A stretch of DNA of 64,000 nt from NCBI RefSeq assembly GCF_014196805.1, contig NZ_JACIEI010000002.1, forward strand, positions 372,001 through 436,000. The letters run 5' to 3'. Source of the DNA: Sulfitobacter undariae. Lineage in GTDB: Bacteria > Pseudomonadota > Alphaproteobacteria > Rhodobacterales > Rhodobacteraceae. A program made the translations under genes and the position numbers. Positions 1 to 9,223 of the stretch are shown here, in pieces. How positions within the stretch are numbered: position 1 is the first letter of the stretch; the number at the start of each line of letters is the position of its first letter. Below the pieces are notes generated by a model. That model was not told the origin of the DNA and searched no databases. It saw nothing but the letters and a program-made list of their open reading frames with translations.

Positions 1-1
1 T

Positions 2-3000
2 GTCCGTGGAAGTGCGGGCGATTTACAGCGTGGAACTGTTTCTGCAGATGCCACAAATCAGGTGATCGTGGCTGGTGCCGGTCAAGAAATTTCCCTTAAT
101 GCACGTCAGTCAGATCTGGCGAGTCAGGTTCGTTCAGGTGATCAGCTGATCGTCACACTTAGTGATGGCCGTGTCCTGACGATTGACAACTTCTTTAATG
201 ACAGTGGCGCAGCGAACCGTCTCTTTGTGTCGGCTGACGGCTACCTCAATGAAGTGAGCTTTATTGATGCTGGGCAGGGCAACCTTTATGCACAGTACGG
301 GCCAACAGCTGAATGGGGCAAGTGGAGCCCGTCAGATGATCTGATCTTCCTTGGCGACAATGAAATCGCTGGTGTTCCGTTGGGTGGCGATGAGCAGGTT
401 TCGATGCTTGGCGCTGGTATGCTTGGTGGCGGTGGTTTGCTTGGTGCAGGTTTGATCGCAGCAGGCGTCGGCGGTGCAGCACTTCTCGCTGGCGGCGGTA
501 AAGACGGTGGTGGTAGTAATGGCGGCGGTGGCGACACAGGTCCGAAAGCGCCGTATGTTGATGACGCCGATTCAAATAGTGTCATCGGTGGTGATGACGC
601 TGAGGAAACTTTGACCGTTACAGGTGGTGGTGAGCCAGGTGATACAGTCAAAGTTACCGTAGGTGACAAAGTTGTTGAAACCGTGATTGACGATGATGGC
701 AAGTTTGAAGCCGTTTTCGAAGGCGAAGACTTTCCCGAAGATGGTGTCTATGATGCCACTGTGGTTGTTACCGACCCTGACGGTGGTACGACTGATTTGG
801 ATGGCCCGTCATTTGAAATCGACACAACACCACCGGTACTCGGCTTTACCGAGGGTACAGAGTCTACGGGCGATTTCTTCAATGAAGTTAGCTTCGAAGA
901 TGGCGTGACCTTGACCGGTACAGGCGAAGCAGGTGCAACTGTTGAAGTCACAATCGACGGCGAAGTGCGCAGCACAGTTGTTTCCGAAACAGGCGAGTGG
1001 AGCCTGACATGGGAAAAAGGCACGCTTGAAGCAGGCGAGTATACCACTGCAATTACTGCGGTAACCACCGACAGCTACGGCAACTCAAGCAGCTATACCG
1101 AGACCCTCGTCATCGACACGGTCAACTCGGTCAGCATCAACGAAGAAGTCTCCGTAACGGTCGACGGTGTTGTCACTGTGGGTGACAACGTCATCAACGG
1201 TGCAGAACATACTTCCGGTGCGATATTCACGGGGACTGCAGATGCAGGATCTAGTGTTGTTGTCACAATCGGGTCTGTGTCCAAAACAGTCACAGCAACT
1301 GCTTCGGGTACATGGAGCGCAACCTTCACTTCCACTGAACTGGCAACGGGCGAGTACACGGGTGAGGTTTCGGTTACCTCAACGGACAACCACGGCAACG
1401 TGGCCAATGGCACCGGCTCCTTCGAAGTTGATACATTTGTGCGTGATTTCTCGATCACATCCAGCACAGGTGGCTCCGATGGCGTCATCAGCGGCTCCGA
1501 AGTTGGGCAAGCGCTGACCGTTACAGGTATGACCGAACCAGGTTCGACTGTTGTGGTTGAACTGGGCGGCGCAACTGCAACTGCTGTTGTTTCCGCAGAC
1601 GGTAGCTGGACTGCTACTTTCCCTGCAGGCAGCGTTGCAGAAGGTACTTACACCAAGACAATGACCGCTACAGCAACTGATGCTGCGGGCAACGTTGATA
1701 CGGCCACAACATCGGTCGTTGTAGATACCGAAGCGGGCAAACTCACGATCGATACTGATCCGGTTGAAGGTGACGATGTCGTTAACAAAGTTGAAGCCAG
1801 CGACGGTGTCATCCTAACTGGTACTGCGGATGCAGGTGCAACTGTTACGGTAACAATGAACGGCGTAAGCCATGATGTTCTAACCAAAGCGGATGGCACA
1901 TGGGAAGCGTTCTTCAAAGCATCCGAAGTCGAAGCTGGTGTGTATACTGCTAAAATCACTGCGACAACAACAGACCCATACGGCAACAACCGTTCGGCAT
2001 CTGACAGCGTTGAAGTCGATACACGCGTAGACAACCTCACCCTGAATGCAGACGATATCGCAGGTGACAACATCATCAGCGCGTCCGAGCATGACGGCAA
2101 CGTGACAGTCACCGGCACAACCGAAGTTGGGTCTACCTCTGTAGTTGTTACTTTGGATGGCAAAACGGCTAATGCGACTGTAGACGCAGCAGGCAACTGG
2201 ACCGCAACCTTCGATGCAAGCGCATTGGCGGAAGGCACCCATACGGCTGACGTCTCTGCTCTTGCGACTGACAAAGCTGGTAACACCAAGTCGGTTTCTG
2301 CAACTGTCGATATCGATACCGAAGTTAACCCGCTTGAAATGACAAGCAACTCTGCTGGTTCCGATAACGTTGTGAACGCAGAAGAAGCAGCTATGGGCAT
2401 TGATCTGGGCGGCTCCGTGGAAGCGGGCTCTACCGTGACAGTGACTGTCAACTTTAACGGCAAGTCGGCTGAGTACACAGCAGTGGTCTCTAAATCCGGT
2501 GACTGGTCGCTGAATATCCCGGCAGAAGATATTCCTGCTGGGGAATATGATGCGGCGATTACCGTGAATGCTGTTGACCATGTGGGCAACAAAGCGGAAA
2601 TCAACGAAACGCTTGCGATCGATACACAGGCGCCAGATGGTCCGGTTGTTAACTTTATCGGTGACGGTCGTAATGATGGCTACCGCGAGATTGCGACTAC
2701 AAGTGTCGGCGACGACACTGACGTCACAAGCGTTGCTGAAGTTCGCGAAGCTGGAACCATCCATGAGGTTGCAGGAACGCAGGGCGAAAACGCGCGGGGA
2801 GAGACAACTTTCGAGTTTGATCAAGACGTTCCAAACGGCTCACATCTGATCGTCAATTCAACAGATGAAGCTGGCAACACGTCGGGTACATTGGTCTTGT
2901 TGAACGACAAAGCGGCGACAGAGGACTATGATCTCTCTAACGCAGCTTACGGTGAGTTCAACATCGAGAACCTCGATTTGATCTCAGCCGAAGACGCGAC

Positions 3001-3214
3001 TGTTGTGATTGATGAGGCAAGCTTGTTGGCACTTTCCAGCGGCTCAAACACTCTGACTGTGCGCGGTGGTAGCGACGATACGCTGAACATCGAAGGCGGT
3101 CTTAAGACAGAGCAAACTGAAGTTGGAGCAGACGGTCAGACTTATGATGTCTATTCAGTAGGTGCCGAAGGCATGTTGCTGGTAGATCAAGACATCAATG
3201 TCGCCATCATCTAA
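2..3214 (+). CDS. BapA-like Ig-repeat surface adhesin, type I secretion substrate (5' partial)
   Basis: Probable large biofilm/adhesion protein exported by the secretion genes just downstream. The frame is open from base 2 with no stop, so the start codon lies before the window. The GTG at 62 is only an internal possibility, because about 20 in-frame residues precede it and fit the same domain. Numbering from base 62: residues 1-105 resemble the BapA prefix-like domain (ends of strands such as LIVTLSDG and TIDNFF), 115-160 are a Gly/Ala-rich hydrophobic linker, and about 164-855 hold seven Ig-like repeats of 93-105 residues. Each repeat has a T-G-T/E-x-G-x-T-V-x-V-T start, a central G-x-W, a G-x-Y/H-T strand and an end like x-V/I-D-T. 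The C-terminus (NTLTVRGGSDDTLNIEGG, then YDVYS and a hydrophobic last strand) resembles the uncleaved secretion signal of this class. No RTX nonapeptides were seen. Adhesion role is inferred from family and context. Confidence 0.85.
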   Translation, partial: VRGSAGDLQRGTVSADATNQVIVAGAGQEISLNARQSDLASQVRSGDQLIVTLSDGRVLTIDNFFNDSGAANRLFVSADGYLNEVSFIDAGQGNLYAQYGPTAEWGKWSPSDDLIFLGDNEIAGVPLGGDEQVSMLGAGMLGGGGLLGAGLIAAGVGGAALLAGGGKDGGGSNGGGGDTGPKAPYVDDADSNSVIGGDDAEETLTVTGGGEPGDTVKVTVGDKVVETVIDDDGKFEAVFEGEDFPEDGVYDATVVVTDPDGGTTDLDGPSFEIDTTPPVLGFTEGTESTGDFFNEVSFEDGVTLTGTGEAGATVEVTIDGEVRSTVVSETGEWSLTWEKGTLEAGEYTTAITAVTTDSYGNSSSYTETLVIDTVNSVSINEEVSVTVDGVVTVGDNVINGAEHTSGAIFTGTADAGSSVVVTIGSVSKTVTATASGTWSATFTSTELATGEYTGEVSVTSTDNHGNVANGTGSFEVDTFVRDFSITSSTGGSDGVISGSEVGQALTVTGMTEPGSTVVVELGGATATAVVSADGSWTATFPAGSVAEGTYTKTMTATATDAAGNVDTATTSVVVDTEAGKLTIDTDPVEGDDVVNKVEASDGVILTGTADAGATVTVTMNGVSHDVLTKADGTWEAFFKASEVEAGVYTAKITATTTDPYGNNRSASDSVEVDTRVDNLTLNADDIAGDNIISASEHDGNVTVTGTTEVGSTSVVVTLDGKTANATVDAAGNWTATFDASALAEGTHTADVSALATDKAGNTKSVSATVDIDTEVNPLEMTSNSAGSDNVVNAEEAAMGIDLGGSVEAGSTVTVTVNFNGKSAEYTAVVSKSGDWSLNIPAEDIPAGEYDAAITVNAVDHVGNKAEINETLAIDTQAPDGPVVNFIGDGRNDGYREIATTSVGDDTDVTSVAEVREAGTIHEVAGTQGENARGETTFEFDQDVPNGSHLIVNSTDEAGNTSGTLVLLNDKAATEDYDLSNAAYGEFNIENLDLISAEDATVVIDEASLLALSSGSNTLTVRGGSDDTLNIEGGLKTEQTEVGADGQTYDVYSVGAEGMLLVDQDINVAII

Positions 3215-3239
3215 CGGCTGACTGCGAATAAATAAGGGA

Positions 3240-3265
3240 TGCGGCGGGGCCAAACCACCGCCGCA
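3240..3265. other. Hairpin in adhesin-secretion operon gap
   Basis: An inverted repeat with perfect 8-bp arms (TGCGGCGG / CCGCCGCA) sits 25 bp after the adhesin stop and is followed by a very A/T-rich stretch (about 3276-3306) before the TolC-like gene. There is no T-tract right after it, so it may be an mRNA-stabilising or attenuating hairpin that lets the adhesin be made in excess of the secretion subunits. The A/T-rich tract could also hold a promoter. Confidence 0.45.
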
Positions 3266-3326
3266 CCCAACACGAATAAAACAATAAAAATAATAAATAT
3301 AAATATCGGCACGTTAAGGGCAGGAT

Positions 3327-4649
3327 ATGGGGCAGTGGCTAGTTAAGACGACGTTAATGTGCGCAAGCGCGTTGGCGTTGACGGGTTGTTTATCAGGTAC
3401 AGGCAGTACCGGTTCCAATAGTGATGTCGTGGCAATGCAAAGCACCACAGGCACTGCGAATGCGGCCAAACCAACTCACTCAGAAAAGATTAATGCGGAA
3501 AGCGCGATTATTCAGGGTTTGATTGCCCGGCGTTCGGTTTTGCCTGCGGGCAGTTCGTACAGCCGTGTGGCGACAGCCGTGCTTGCCGCGAACTCGCGCA
3601 GCGCCGAAAGCGAATTGCGCGCAGCTCAGTTGCGCGCGCGCGCAGCTTCCAAAAACTGGCTCCCCTCCATTGGTCCAAACATCAGCCTGACATCGCTCAG
3701 TTCCCTTGTGGCCAATCTGGTGATTGAACAGGTGATCTTTGACAATGGCCGCAAGAAAGGCGAACGCGAGTTTGCCGTAGCTGACGTTGAAGTTGCTGCC
3801 GTGGCATTGGCCACAGATACAAATGCCCGTGTGCGCACTGGTCTCGACCTCTATGTCGCAGCGCTTGAAGCCCGTGAAAAGATGGCATTGGCCAGCAAAA
3901 ATGCCAAAGACATCGGGCATTTTGAATGGGTTATGCAGCAACGCGTTCAAGGCGGAGTCTCTGACAGCTCGGATTTGAACATTTTACGCCAAAAGCTATT
4001 GGAAATTAGGGCAACGGTGTCTGCGGAAAGCGAAACTGCAAACACCTCGATTGCAGAATTGAACGCGATGGCCATTGGCGATCTGAGCGGTGTTAAAGGA
4101 ACCTCGTCGTTGCCCGTCCGTGCGGGGCTGGCACAACCGCTGAGCGTGACCCAATCAGAAGCAGAGAAAATTCGCGCTATTGCGGCAGCCAAGGTTGATC
4201 GGGCTGGCCAGTTGCCGGGTTTGACGGCCAGCGCAACCATCGGCGAGGGCGGTTCAGCAGGATTGGGGATCAGCTCCAACAGTCTCCTCGGGCTCGGAAC
4301 GGGTGACAAGCTCAAGGCGATTGAAGCCACAAGCGAGGCCGCCGGACGCCGTGTGGCGCAAGCGACAGAAGACGCAAACCGCAAGCTGCGCAAGTTCGAA
4401 GGGCAAATTGCCTCAAAAGAACGCCAAGCCATAGAGGCAGCCAAGCTGACAGTGCAGGCCAAGAAAAACCTCGATTTGTTTCAAGCGCAATATGATGCGG
4501 GCCAGCGGCAGGTCATGGATGTTGTAGGCGTCTACGAGACTTTTGCCCGCCAGCAAGAAACCGAAGTTACTTTGAAATATGAGGCCATCCGCTTGCGGAT
4601 CGCCATGGCCGAACTCTTAGGGGTTCTGGCAGATGGGTCCGCAATATGA
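3327..4649 (+). CDS. TolC-family outer membrane channel of type I secretion system
   Basis: Outer membrane efflux protein expected to form the exit duct for the adhesin. The 440-residue product starts with a lipoprotein signal peptide: a short basic region, a hydrophobic core and the lipobox LTGC with Cys21. The rest is rich in Ala/Glu/Lys helices typical of the TolC periplasmic barrel, including two long Ala-rich helical stretches near 85-110 and 330-400, and fits an OEP-type duplication. Its ATG follows GGGCAGGAT. It overlaps the ABC gene by 4 bp (ATGA), so translation is probably coupled. It could in principle serve other exporters, but the locus argues for LapE-type use. Confidence 0.85.
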   Translation: MGQWLVKTTLMCASALALTGCLSGTGSTGSNSDVVAMQSTTGTANAAKPTHSEKINAESAIIQGLIARRSVLPAGSSYSRVATAVLAANSRSAESELRAAQLRARAASKNWLPSIGPNISLTSLSSLVANLVIEQVIFDNGRKKGEREFAVADVEVAAVALATDTNARVRTGLDLYVAALEAREKMALASKNAKDIGHFEWVMQQRVQGGVSDSSDLNILRQKLLEIRATVSAESETANTSIAELNAMAIGDLSGVKGTSSLPVRAGLAQPLSVTQSEAEKIRAIAAAKVDRAGQLPGLTASATIGEGGSAGLGISSNSLLGLGTGDKLKAIEATSEAAGRRVAQATEDANRKLRKFEGQIASKERQAIEAAKLTVQAKKNLDLFQAQYDAGQRQVMDVVGVYETFARQQETEVTLKYEAIRLRIAMAELLGVLADGSAI

Positions 4650-6865
4650 GCAAGCCATTTACACTGACAATCGTGAACGGCAATGCTGGGCGATTGAAAC
4701 CGGCAGAAGTGGAAGAAACGCCAAAAGTAGAAGTGGTTCCAAGCTTTGAGCTCAAGCTGCGCGCGCGCGGTGCTTTGATTGCAACATACGCAAGTGTACT
4801 GGGTGCTAATGTCTCCCAATCAGACCTCACCGATGGGTTGATCCGCCGTCTCAAGCCGGATGCAACCGAGCAGGATGAAGCGCAAGTCATCACAACCTTG
4901 CTGCGTCGTAACGGGTTAACCGCTGAGTTGCTGCGTAGTAAGTCATTGGACAAACAAACATTTCCGGCATTAGTTTATATGACGTCGGGCCAGCTTTTGT
5001 TGGTCATGGGCCGCGTCCGTGATGAGTTGGTGGTGTATGATACAACATGCCCCGACAACCGCGCATTGGTGCCTGCAACCGATTTTGTCCCATTCTTTTC
5101 GGGTCTAACACTCTGCGCTAAGATGCCGATTGAAAAGGTTGCCGAGGTTCACAAAACAGCCGAGAAACCAACACATTGGTTTTGGGGACAATTTGCAGGC
5201 TTTAAACGTCAGTTGGGCGAAGTTGCCTTGGGCTCTTTTGTGGCGAACCTTCTGGCTGTTGCCGTCGCCTTGTTCTCTTTGCAAGTCTATGACCGCGTGA
5301 TCCCACACCAATCCGAAGCCACACTTTGGGTTTTGGCTGCTGGCGCTGTTTTGGCGCTGCTGATGGAAGCCTTCATCAAAATAGCACGTGCCCAACTGAT
5401 GGACGGGGCAGGCCGCCAAATCGAACTGTCAGTGCAGAGCACATTGATGCAACGGATACTGGGCATGCGTAGCGACAAGCGCCCGCAATCGCCCTCGGAT
5501 CTATTCTCCTCGATGCGTGAATTTGGGTCAGTTCGTGAATTCTTTACCGCTTCAACCATTGGTACAATTGCCGATATCCCGTTCATCTTTGTCTTCCTTG
5601 CGCTTGTGGCGTCCATCGCGGGCAATGTGGTTTGGGTGTTGGTGTTAGGTGGTATCCTGATGGTTATCCCCGGATTTTTCATGCAAAAGCGGATGATCCG
5701 CCTGACGCAAGAAACCCAAGGGGCCACTGCGAAATCCTCACGTCTGCTGCATGAAGCCATTTTTGAGTTGGACACAGTTAAAACCCAGCGTGGCGAAGAG
5801 CGCGTACAGCGCCTTTGGAATGAGCTGACAACCCTTTCAGCCGTGAAATCCTCTGAGCAGCGTAAGCTCTCATCGATTTTGACCTTCTGGAGCCAAGGCG
5901 TCCAGCAGGGTACATATGTGGCTGCGGTCATCATGGGCACCTATTTGGTGTTCGCTGGCCAATTTACCGTTGGGTCGATCATCGCCACCGGTATCCTCAC
6001 GTCGCGCACGTTGGCACCCTTGACGCAATTGGCGGGCACGATGGCGCGTTGGGGCAATGTTAAATCTGCCCTCGACGGATTGGAGCATATTGCCACTTCC
6101 GAGCAGGACGCAAAGGACGGCCGCACTTACATGCGCCGCGACGAACTGGTGGGCAATTTTGAACTGAAAGCGGTGACGTTCCGTTATATGGAAGAAGGCG
6201 CTCCAACGCTTGACCTGCCCGGCGTCAACATTTTACCCGGGCAACGGGTTGCGGTTTTGGGGGCCAACGGCTCCGGTAAATCATCCTTGCTCAAGGTCTT
6301 GAGCGGCCTTTATGCGCCCACCGAAGGGCGTGTATTGATCGACGGTACAGAGATGAGCCAGATTGAGCCCCGCGACCTACGCCGCCTGATCGGATATTTG
6401 GGCCAAGACGTTCGCCTGTTCACAGGCACGCTGCGTGATAACCTGAACCTCACAATGCTGGAACGCGACGATGCGCGGCTGATGGCTTCGCTTGAGTTTG
6501 CGGGTCTTGGAGCGTTTGTGCGCAATCACCCCAAAGGTCTTGATCTGGAGATTTTGGATGCGGGGGGCGGCCTGTCCATCGGGCAACGTCAATCCATCGG
6601 CTGGGCGCGTCTCTGGCTGCAAGACCCAAAGATTTGTTTGCTGGATGAACCAACTGCGGCGTTGGATCAAAAACTGGAAACGGCTCTTGTCGAGCGTCTG
6701 GACCAGTGGATGGAAGGCCGTACTGCGGTAATCGCCACCCACCGTGCCCCCATTTTGGCGCTGACCACCCGTACCATTATTCTGAGCAATGGCCGGATGA
6801 GCATTGATGGCCCGAAAGACGAAGTTATGGCCCATCTGACTGCCATCAAAGGAGGTGCTGCATGA
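4646..6865 (+). CDS. Type I secretion ABC transporter, permease plus ATPase (LapB-like)
   Basis: Inner-membrane exporter that powers secretion of the adhesin. The 739-residue protein has three parts: residues about 30-150 resemble a C39 peptidase-like domain, about 180-470 are the six-helix ABC transmembrane domain (PF00664 type), and about 500-735 are the nucleotide-binding domain. Visible motifs are Walker A GANGSGKS (539-546), signature LSIGQ (643-647), Walker B ICLLDEP (663-669) and H-loop His699. The C39-like domain has no visible Cys at the expected catalytic place, as in LapB/HlyB-type transporters that bind but do not cleave substrate. This matches an adhesin with a C-terminal rather than a double-glycine signal. 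Overlaps neighbours by 4 bp on both sides. Confidence 0.92.
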   Translation: MSKPFTLTIVNGNAGRLKPAEVEETPKVEVVPSFELKLRARGALIATYASVLGANVSQSDLTDGLIRRLKPDATEQDEAQVITTLLRRNGLTAELLRSKSLDKQTFPALVYMTSGQLLLVMGRVRDELVVYDTTCPDNRALVPATDFVPFFSGLTLCAKMPIEKVAEVHKTAEKPTHWFWGQFAGFKRQLGEVALGSFVANLLAVAVALFSLQVYDRVIPHQSEATLWVLAAGAVLALLMEAFIKIARAQLMDGAGRQIELSVQSTLMQRILGMRSDKRPQSPSDLFSSMREFGSVREFFTASTIGTIADIPFIFVFLALVASIAGNVVWVLVLGGILMVIPGFFMQKRMIRLTQETQGATAKSSRLLHEAIFELDTVKTQRGEERVQRLWNELTTLSAVKSSEQRKLSSILTFWSQGVQQGTYVAAVIMGTYLVFAGQFTVGSIIATGILTSRTLAPLTQLAGTMARWGNVKSALDGLEHIATSEQDAKDGRTYMRRDELVGNFELKAVTFRYMEEGAPTLDLPGVNILPGQRVAVLGANGSGKSSLLKVLSGLYAPTEGRVLIDGTEMSQIEPRDLRRLIGYLGQDVRLFTGTLRDNLNLTMLERDDARLMASLEFAGLGAFVRNHPKGLDLEILDAGGGLSIGQRQSIGWARLWLQDPKICLLDEPTAALDQKLETALVERLDQWMEGRTAVIATHRAPILALTTRTIILSNGRMSIDGPKDEVMAHLTAIKGGAA

Positions 6866-8040
6866 GCGGTTCCATGGATACCCATATCGAACGCCAGATG
6901 CGCGGCCCCTCCATGGTTGTATGGCTGAGTGCTGGGACTGTGATCGTGTTTCTGGCTTGGGCTTTCTTTGCCTCGGTCGATGAAATCGTGCGCGCCGAAG
7001 GATCGATGATTTCCAGTTCACGACCCCAGATCATCCAGAACCTCGAAGGGGGTATTCTGGCGGAACTGAACGTGGGCGAGGGCGATATCGTGGAGACAGG
7101 TGATGTTCTGGCCCGCCTGCACAACACGCAATTCCAATCTTCGGTAGATGATCTCCAAGATCAGATCAGCGCATTTGAAATCCGCCGCATGCGGTTGGAA
7201 GCCGAAATAGACGGGGAGTACACCTTTGATGTCCCTGACGAATGGGCACGCCGTACACCGGAAATGCTGGTATCGGAGGCAGCACTGTTACAGGCACGTC
7301 AATCTGATTATGTCTCGTCGGTAGATGGTGCAAAAAACGTTCTGATCGAAGCGCAACGCGAACGTGACTTGATGGACGGGTTGCTGAAAAACAAGATTGT
7401 ATCCCTGATTGAAGTAACACGCGCACGCAAATCCTATGCGGATGCCAAAATCAAATATGATGAGGTAGTGACACGCACTGATCTGGATCGCGCACAAGAA
7501 TACTCTGATGTGCTGCGCGAACTGTCGACATTGCGCCAGAACCTCAAAGCCAGCACCGACCAGTTGGACCGCACGTTGCTGCGTAGCCCACTACGGGGCA
7601 TTGTGAACAACCTGAGCGTCACAACCATCGGCGGCGTTGTTCGCCCCGGTGAAGAGATTTTGCAGATCATTCCGCTGGACGAAGAACTATTCGTCGAAGC
7701 CCGCGTGAAGCCTGAAAACATCGCTAACGTGCGCCGTGGACAGGCGGCAACGATCAAATTGTCTGCGTATGACTACACGATCTTTGGTACGTTGCAGGGT
7801 GAAGTAAAGCTCATCTCGGCGGATACGTTCAAAGACGAGCGCTCACGCGATCCAGATGGTGATCCGCATTACAAAGTGACACTGGCGGTTGACACTTCCG
7901 ATCTGACACCGCGTCAATCCGAGCTGGAAATCCGCCCCGGTATGCAGGCAAGTGTTGAGCTGCTCACAGGATCAAAGACGATTCTGCAATACCTGCTCAA
8001 GCCGCTGTATAAATCCAAGGAAGCTTTCCGCGAACCGTAA
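6862..8040 (+). CDS. HlyD-family membrane fusion protein of type I secretion system
   Basis: Periplasmic adaptor linking the ABC exporter to the TolC-like channel. The 392-residue product has a short cytoplasmic N-terminus, one membrane anchor at about residues 17-37, a lipoyl-like half-motif around 58-80, a coiled-coil hairpin at about 100-235, and the second lipoyl/beta-barrel part beginning at the family motif LLRSPLRGIV, followed by GGVVRPGE. Length is normal for the LapC/HlyD group. ATG at 6862 overlaps the ABC stop (ATGA) and has a strong AAGGAGG ribosome binding site. Last gene of the operon, followed by a bidirectional terminator. Confidence 0.93.
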   Translation: MSGSMDTHIERQMRGPSMVVWLSAGTVIVFLAWAFFASVDEIVRAEGSMISSSRPQIIQNLEGGILAELNVGEGDIVETGDVLARLHNTQFQSSVDDLQDQISAFEIRRMRLEAEIDGEYTFDVPDEWARRTPEMLVSEAALLQARQSDYVSSVDGAKNVLIEAQRERDLMDGLLKNKIVSLIEVTRARKSYADAKIKYDEVVTRTDLDRAQEYSDVLRELSTLRQNLKASTDQLDRTLLRSPLRGIVNNLSVTTIGGVVRPGEEILQIIPLDEELFVEARVKPENIANVRRGQAATIKLSAYDYTIFGTLQGEVKLISADTFKDERSRDPDGDPHYKVTLAVDTSDLTPRQSELEIRPGMQASVELLTGSKTILQYLLKPLYKSKEAFREP

Positions 8041-8069
8041 GCGGATAGCCTGAAATGAGACATAGACTT

Positions 8070-8098
8070 AAAATGCGGGCCTAAGGGGTCCGCATTTT
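8070..8098. terminator. Bidirectional intrinsic terminator
   Basis: A stem with 9-bp perfect arms (AAAATGCGG / CCGCATTTT) flanked by A- and T-tracts lies between the secretion operon (plus) and the convergent dtd gene (minus). The symmetric A/T ends suit termination in both directions. Confidence 0.8.
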
Positions 8099-8102
8099 GC
8101 GT

Positions 8103-8546
8103 TTAGGCGTCGGTGTCCAGCCAGAGGGTCACAGGCCCGTCATTGGTGAGAGCCACAGACATATCGGCACCGAACTTTCCCGTTTCAACAGGAAGTCCCA
8201 GATCACGTAACGCAGATGCAAATTGCAGATACAAAGTTTCTGCTACATCAGGTTTGGCCGCATAGGAAAACCCGGGCCGCGTACCGCGCCGCGTGTCGGC
8301 AGCAAGGGTGAACTGGCTGACAACCAATGCACTACCGCCGGTTTGCGTAAGGCTCAGGTTCATTTTTCCCGCCTCATCTTTAAACAGGCGCAGCTTTGAG
8401 ATTTTTAAGGCCAGTGCTTTGGCGGTGTCGTAGTCATCTTCTGGCATGGCGCAGACAAGCACCAAAAGCCCCGCATCGATTTGGCCTATGATTTTACCTT
8501 CAACGGTAACAGAGGCTTGTATCACCCGTTGCAGTAAGGCCCTCAT
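8103..8546 (-). CDS. dtd: D-aminoacyl-tRNA deacylase
   Basis: Hydrolyses D-aminoacyl-tRNA (and Gly-tRNA(Ala)) to keep D-amino acids out of translation; cytoplasmic. From the ATG at 8546 the protein has 147 residues, normal for DTD, and begins MRALLQRV. The two family motifs are present: SQFTL (77-81) and the Gly-cisPro motif in NDGPVT (135-140). An ATG four codons upstream (8558) is possible, but the start at 8546 makes a 4-bp ATGA overlap with the preceding nitroreductase stop and fits the family N-terminus. Last gene of a minus-strand run. Confidence 0.95.
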   Translation of the reverse strand: MRALLQRVIQASVTVEGKIIGQIDAGLLVLVCAMPEDDYDTAKALALKISKLRLFKDEAGKMNLSLTQTGGSALVVSQFTLAADTRRGTRPGFSYAAKPDVAETLYLQFASALRDLGLPVETGKFGADMSVALTNDGPVTLWLDTDA

Positions 8547-9220
8547 GTGTCGTGCCACCCGATGATGTCATCCGTGTCCGCCCTTGCGGTGCGAAAGCTG
8601 TTGATGGGGGCGTCAGGGGCGGCATACCCCAGAGAGATGGCGCAGAGGATCAGACGATCATCCGCAACGCCTAAATGCTCTTTCAACAATGGCGCATAGG
8701 CTGCAATGGCGGCTTGTGGGATGGTGGCCACGCCAAGGGCCGTGGCAGCCAATGTAAAGGCTGTCACAAAGCCGCCTGTATCCATCGCGCCATAAGGCCC
8801 CAGCTCGACAGGGGAGTGGATGATTGCCACATGGGGCGCATCAAAGAAAGCATAGTTGCGCAGCATTTGCGCCATGCGGCCAGCGCGGTCTGATTTATCG
8901 ATTCCGACTGCATCATACAGTTGAAAGCCGCAGGTGCGCCGCCGCTCGGCATAATCGCCGGAATAGGTACTGGGCCAGTCCAGATCGGGGGTAGGGGGCG
9001 TGCCTGTGCTTGCGGCCTCCATCAAGGCGTTGCGCAGGCGGTCGGTTGCGGCACCACGTGTGATTTCGACCTGCCAAGGCTGGGCGTTGCACCATGAGGG
9101 CACATGGCGCGCTGTCTCAACAATGCGCGTAAGATCAGCATTCGGGACAGGATCAGGTTTGAAAGCACGACAAGAATAGCGGTCATTCAGAAGTTGGGAA
9201 AATGTTTCGATTGCTGTCAT
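8543..9220 (-). CDS. Nitroreductase-family flavoprotein
   Basis: Probable FMN-dependent, NAD(P)H-using oxidoreductase of the nitroreductase superfamily; physiological substrate unknown. The 225-residue product carries the N-terminal phosphate-binding signature RYSCRAF (14-20) and a WCNAQPW segment where this family contacts FMN, then a C-terminal segment with a Gly-Val-Ala-T-I-P-Q pattern. ATG lies 3 bp after the zinc-ribbon gene stop, and its own stop overlaps dtd by 4 bp, so these three genes are likely co-transcribed. Confidence 0.88.
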   Translation of the reverse strand: MTAIETFSQLLNDRYSCRAFKPDPVPNADLTRIVETARHVPSWCNAQPWQVEITRGAATDRLRNALMEAASTGTPPTPDLDWPSTYSGDYAERRRTCGFQLYDAVGIDKSDRAGRMAQMLRNYAFFDAPHVAIIHSPVELGPYGAMDTGGFVTAFTLAATALGVATIPQAAIAAYAPLLKEHLGVADDRLILCAISLGYAAPDAPINSFRTARADTDDIIGWHDT

Positions 9221-9223
9221 GTC

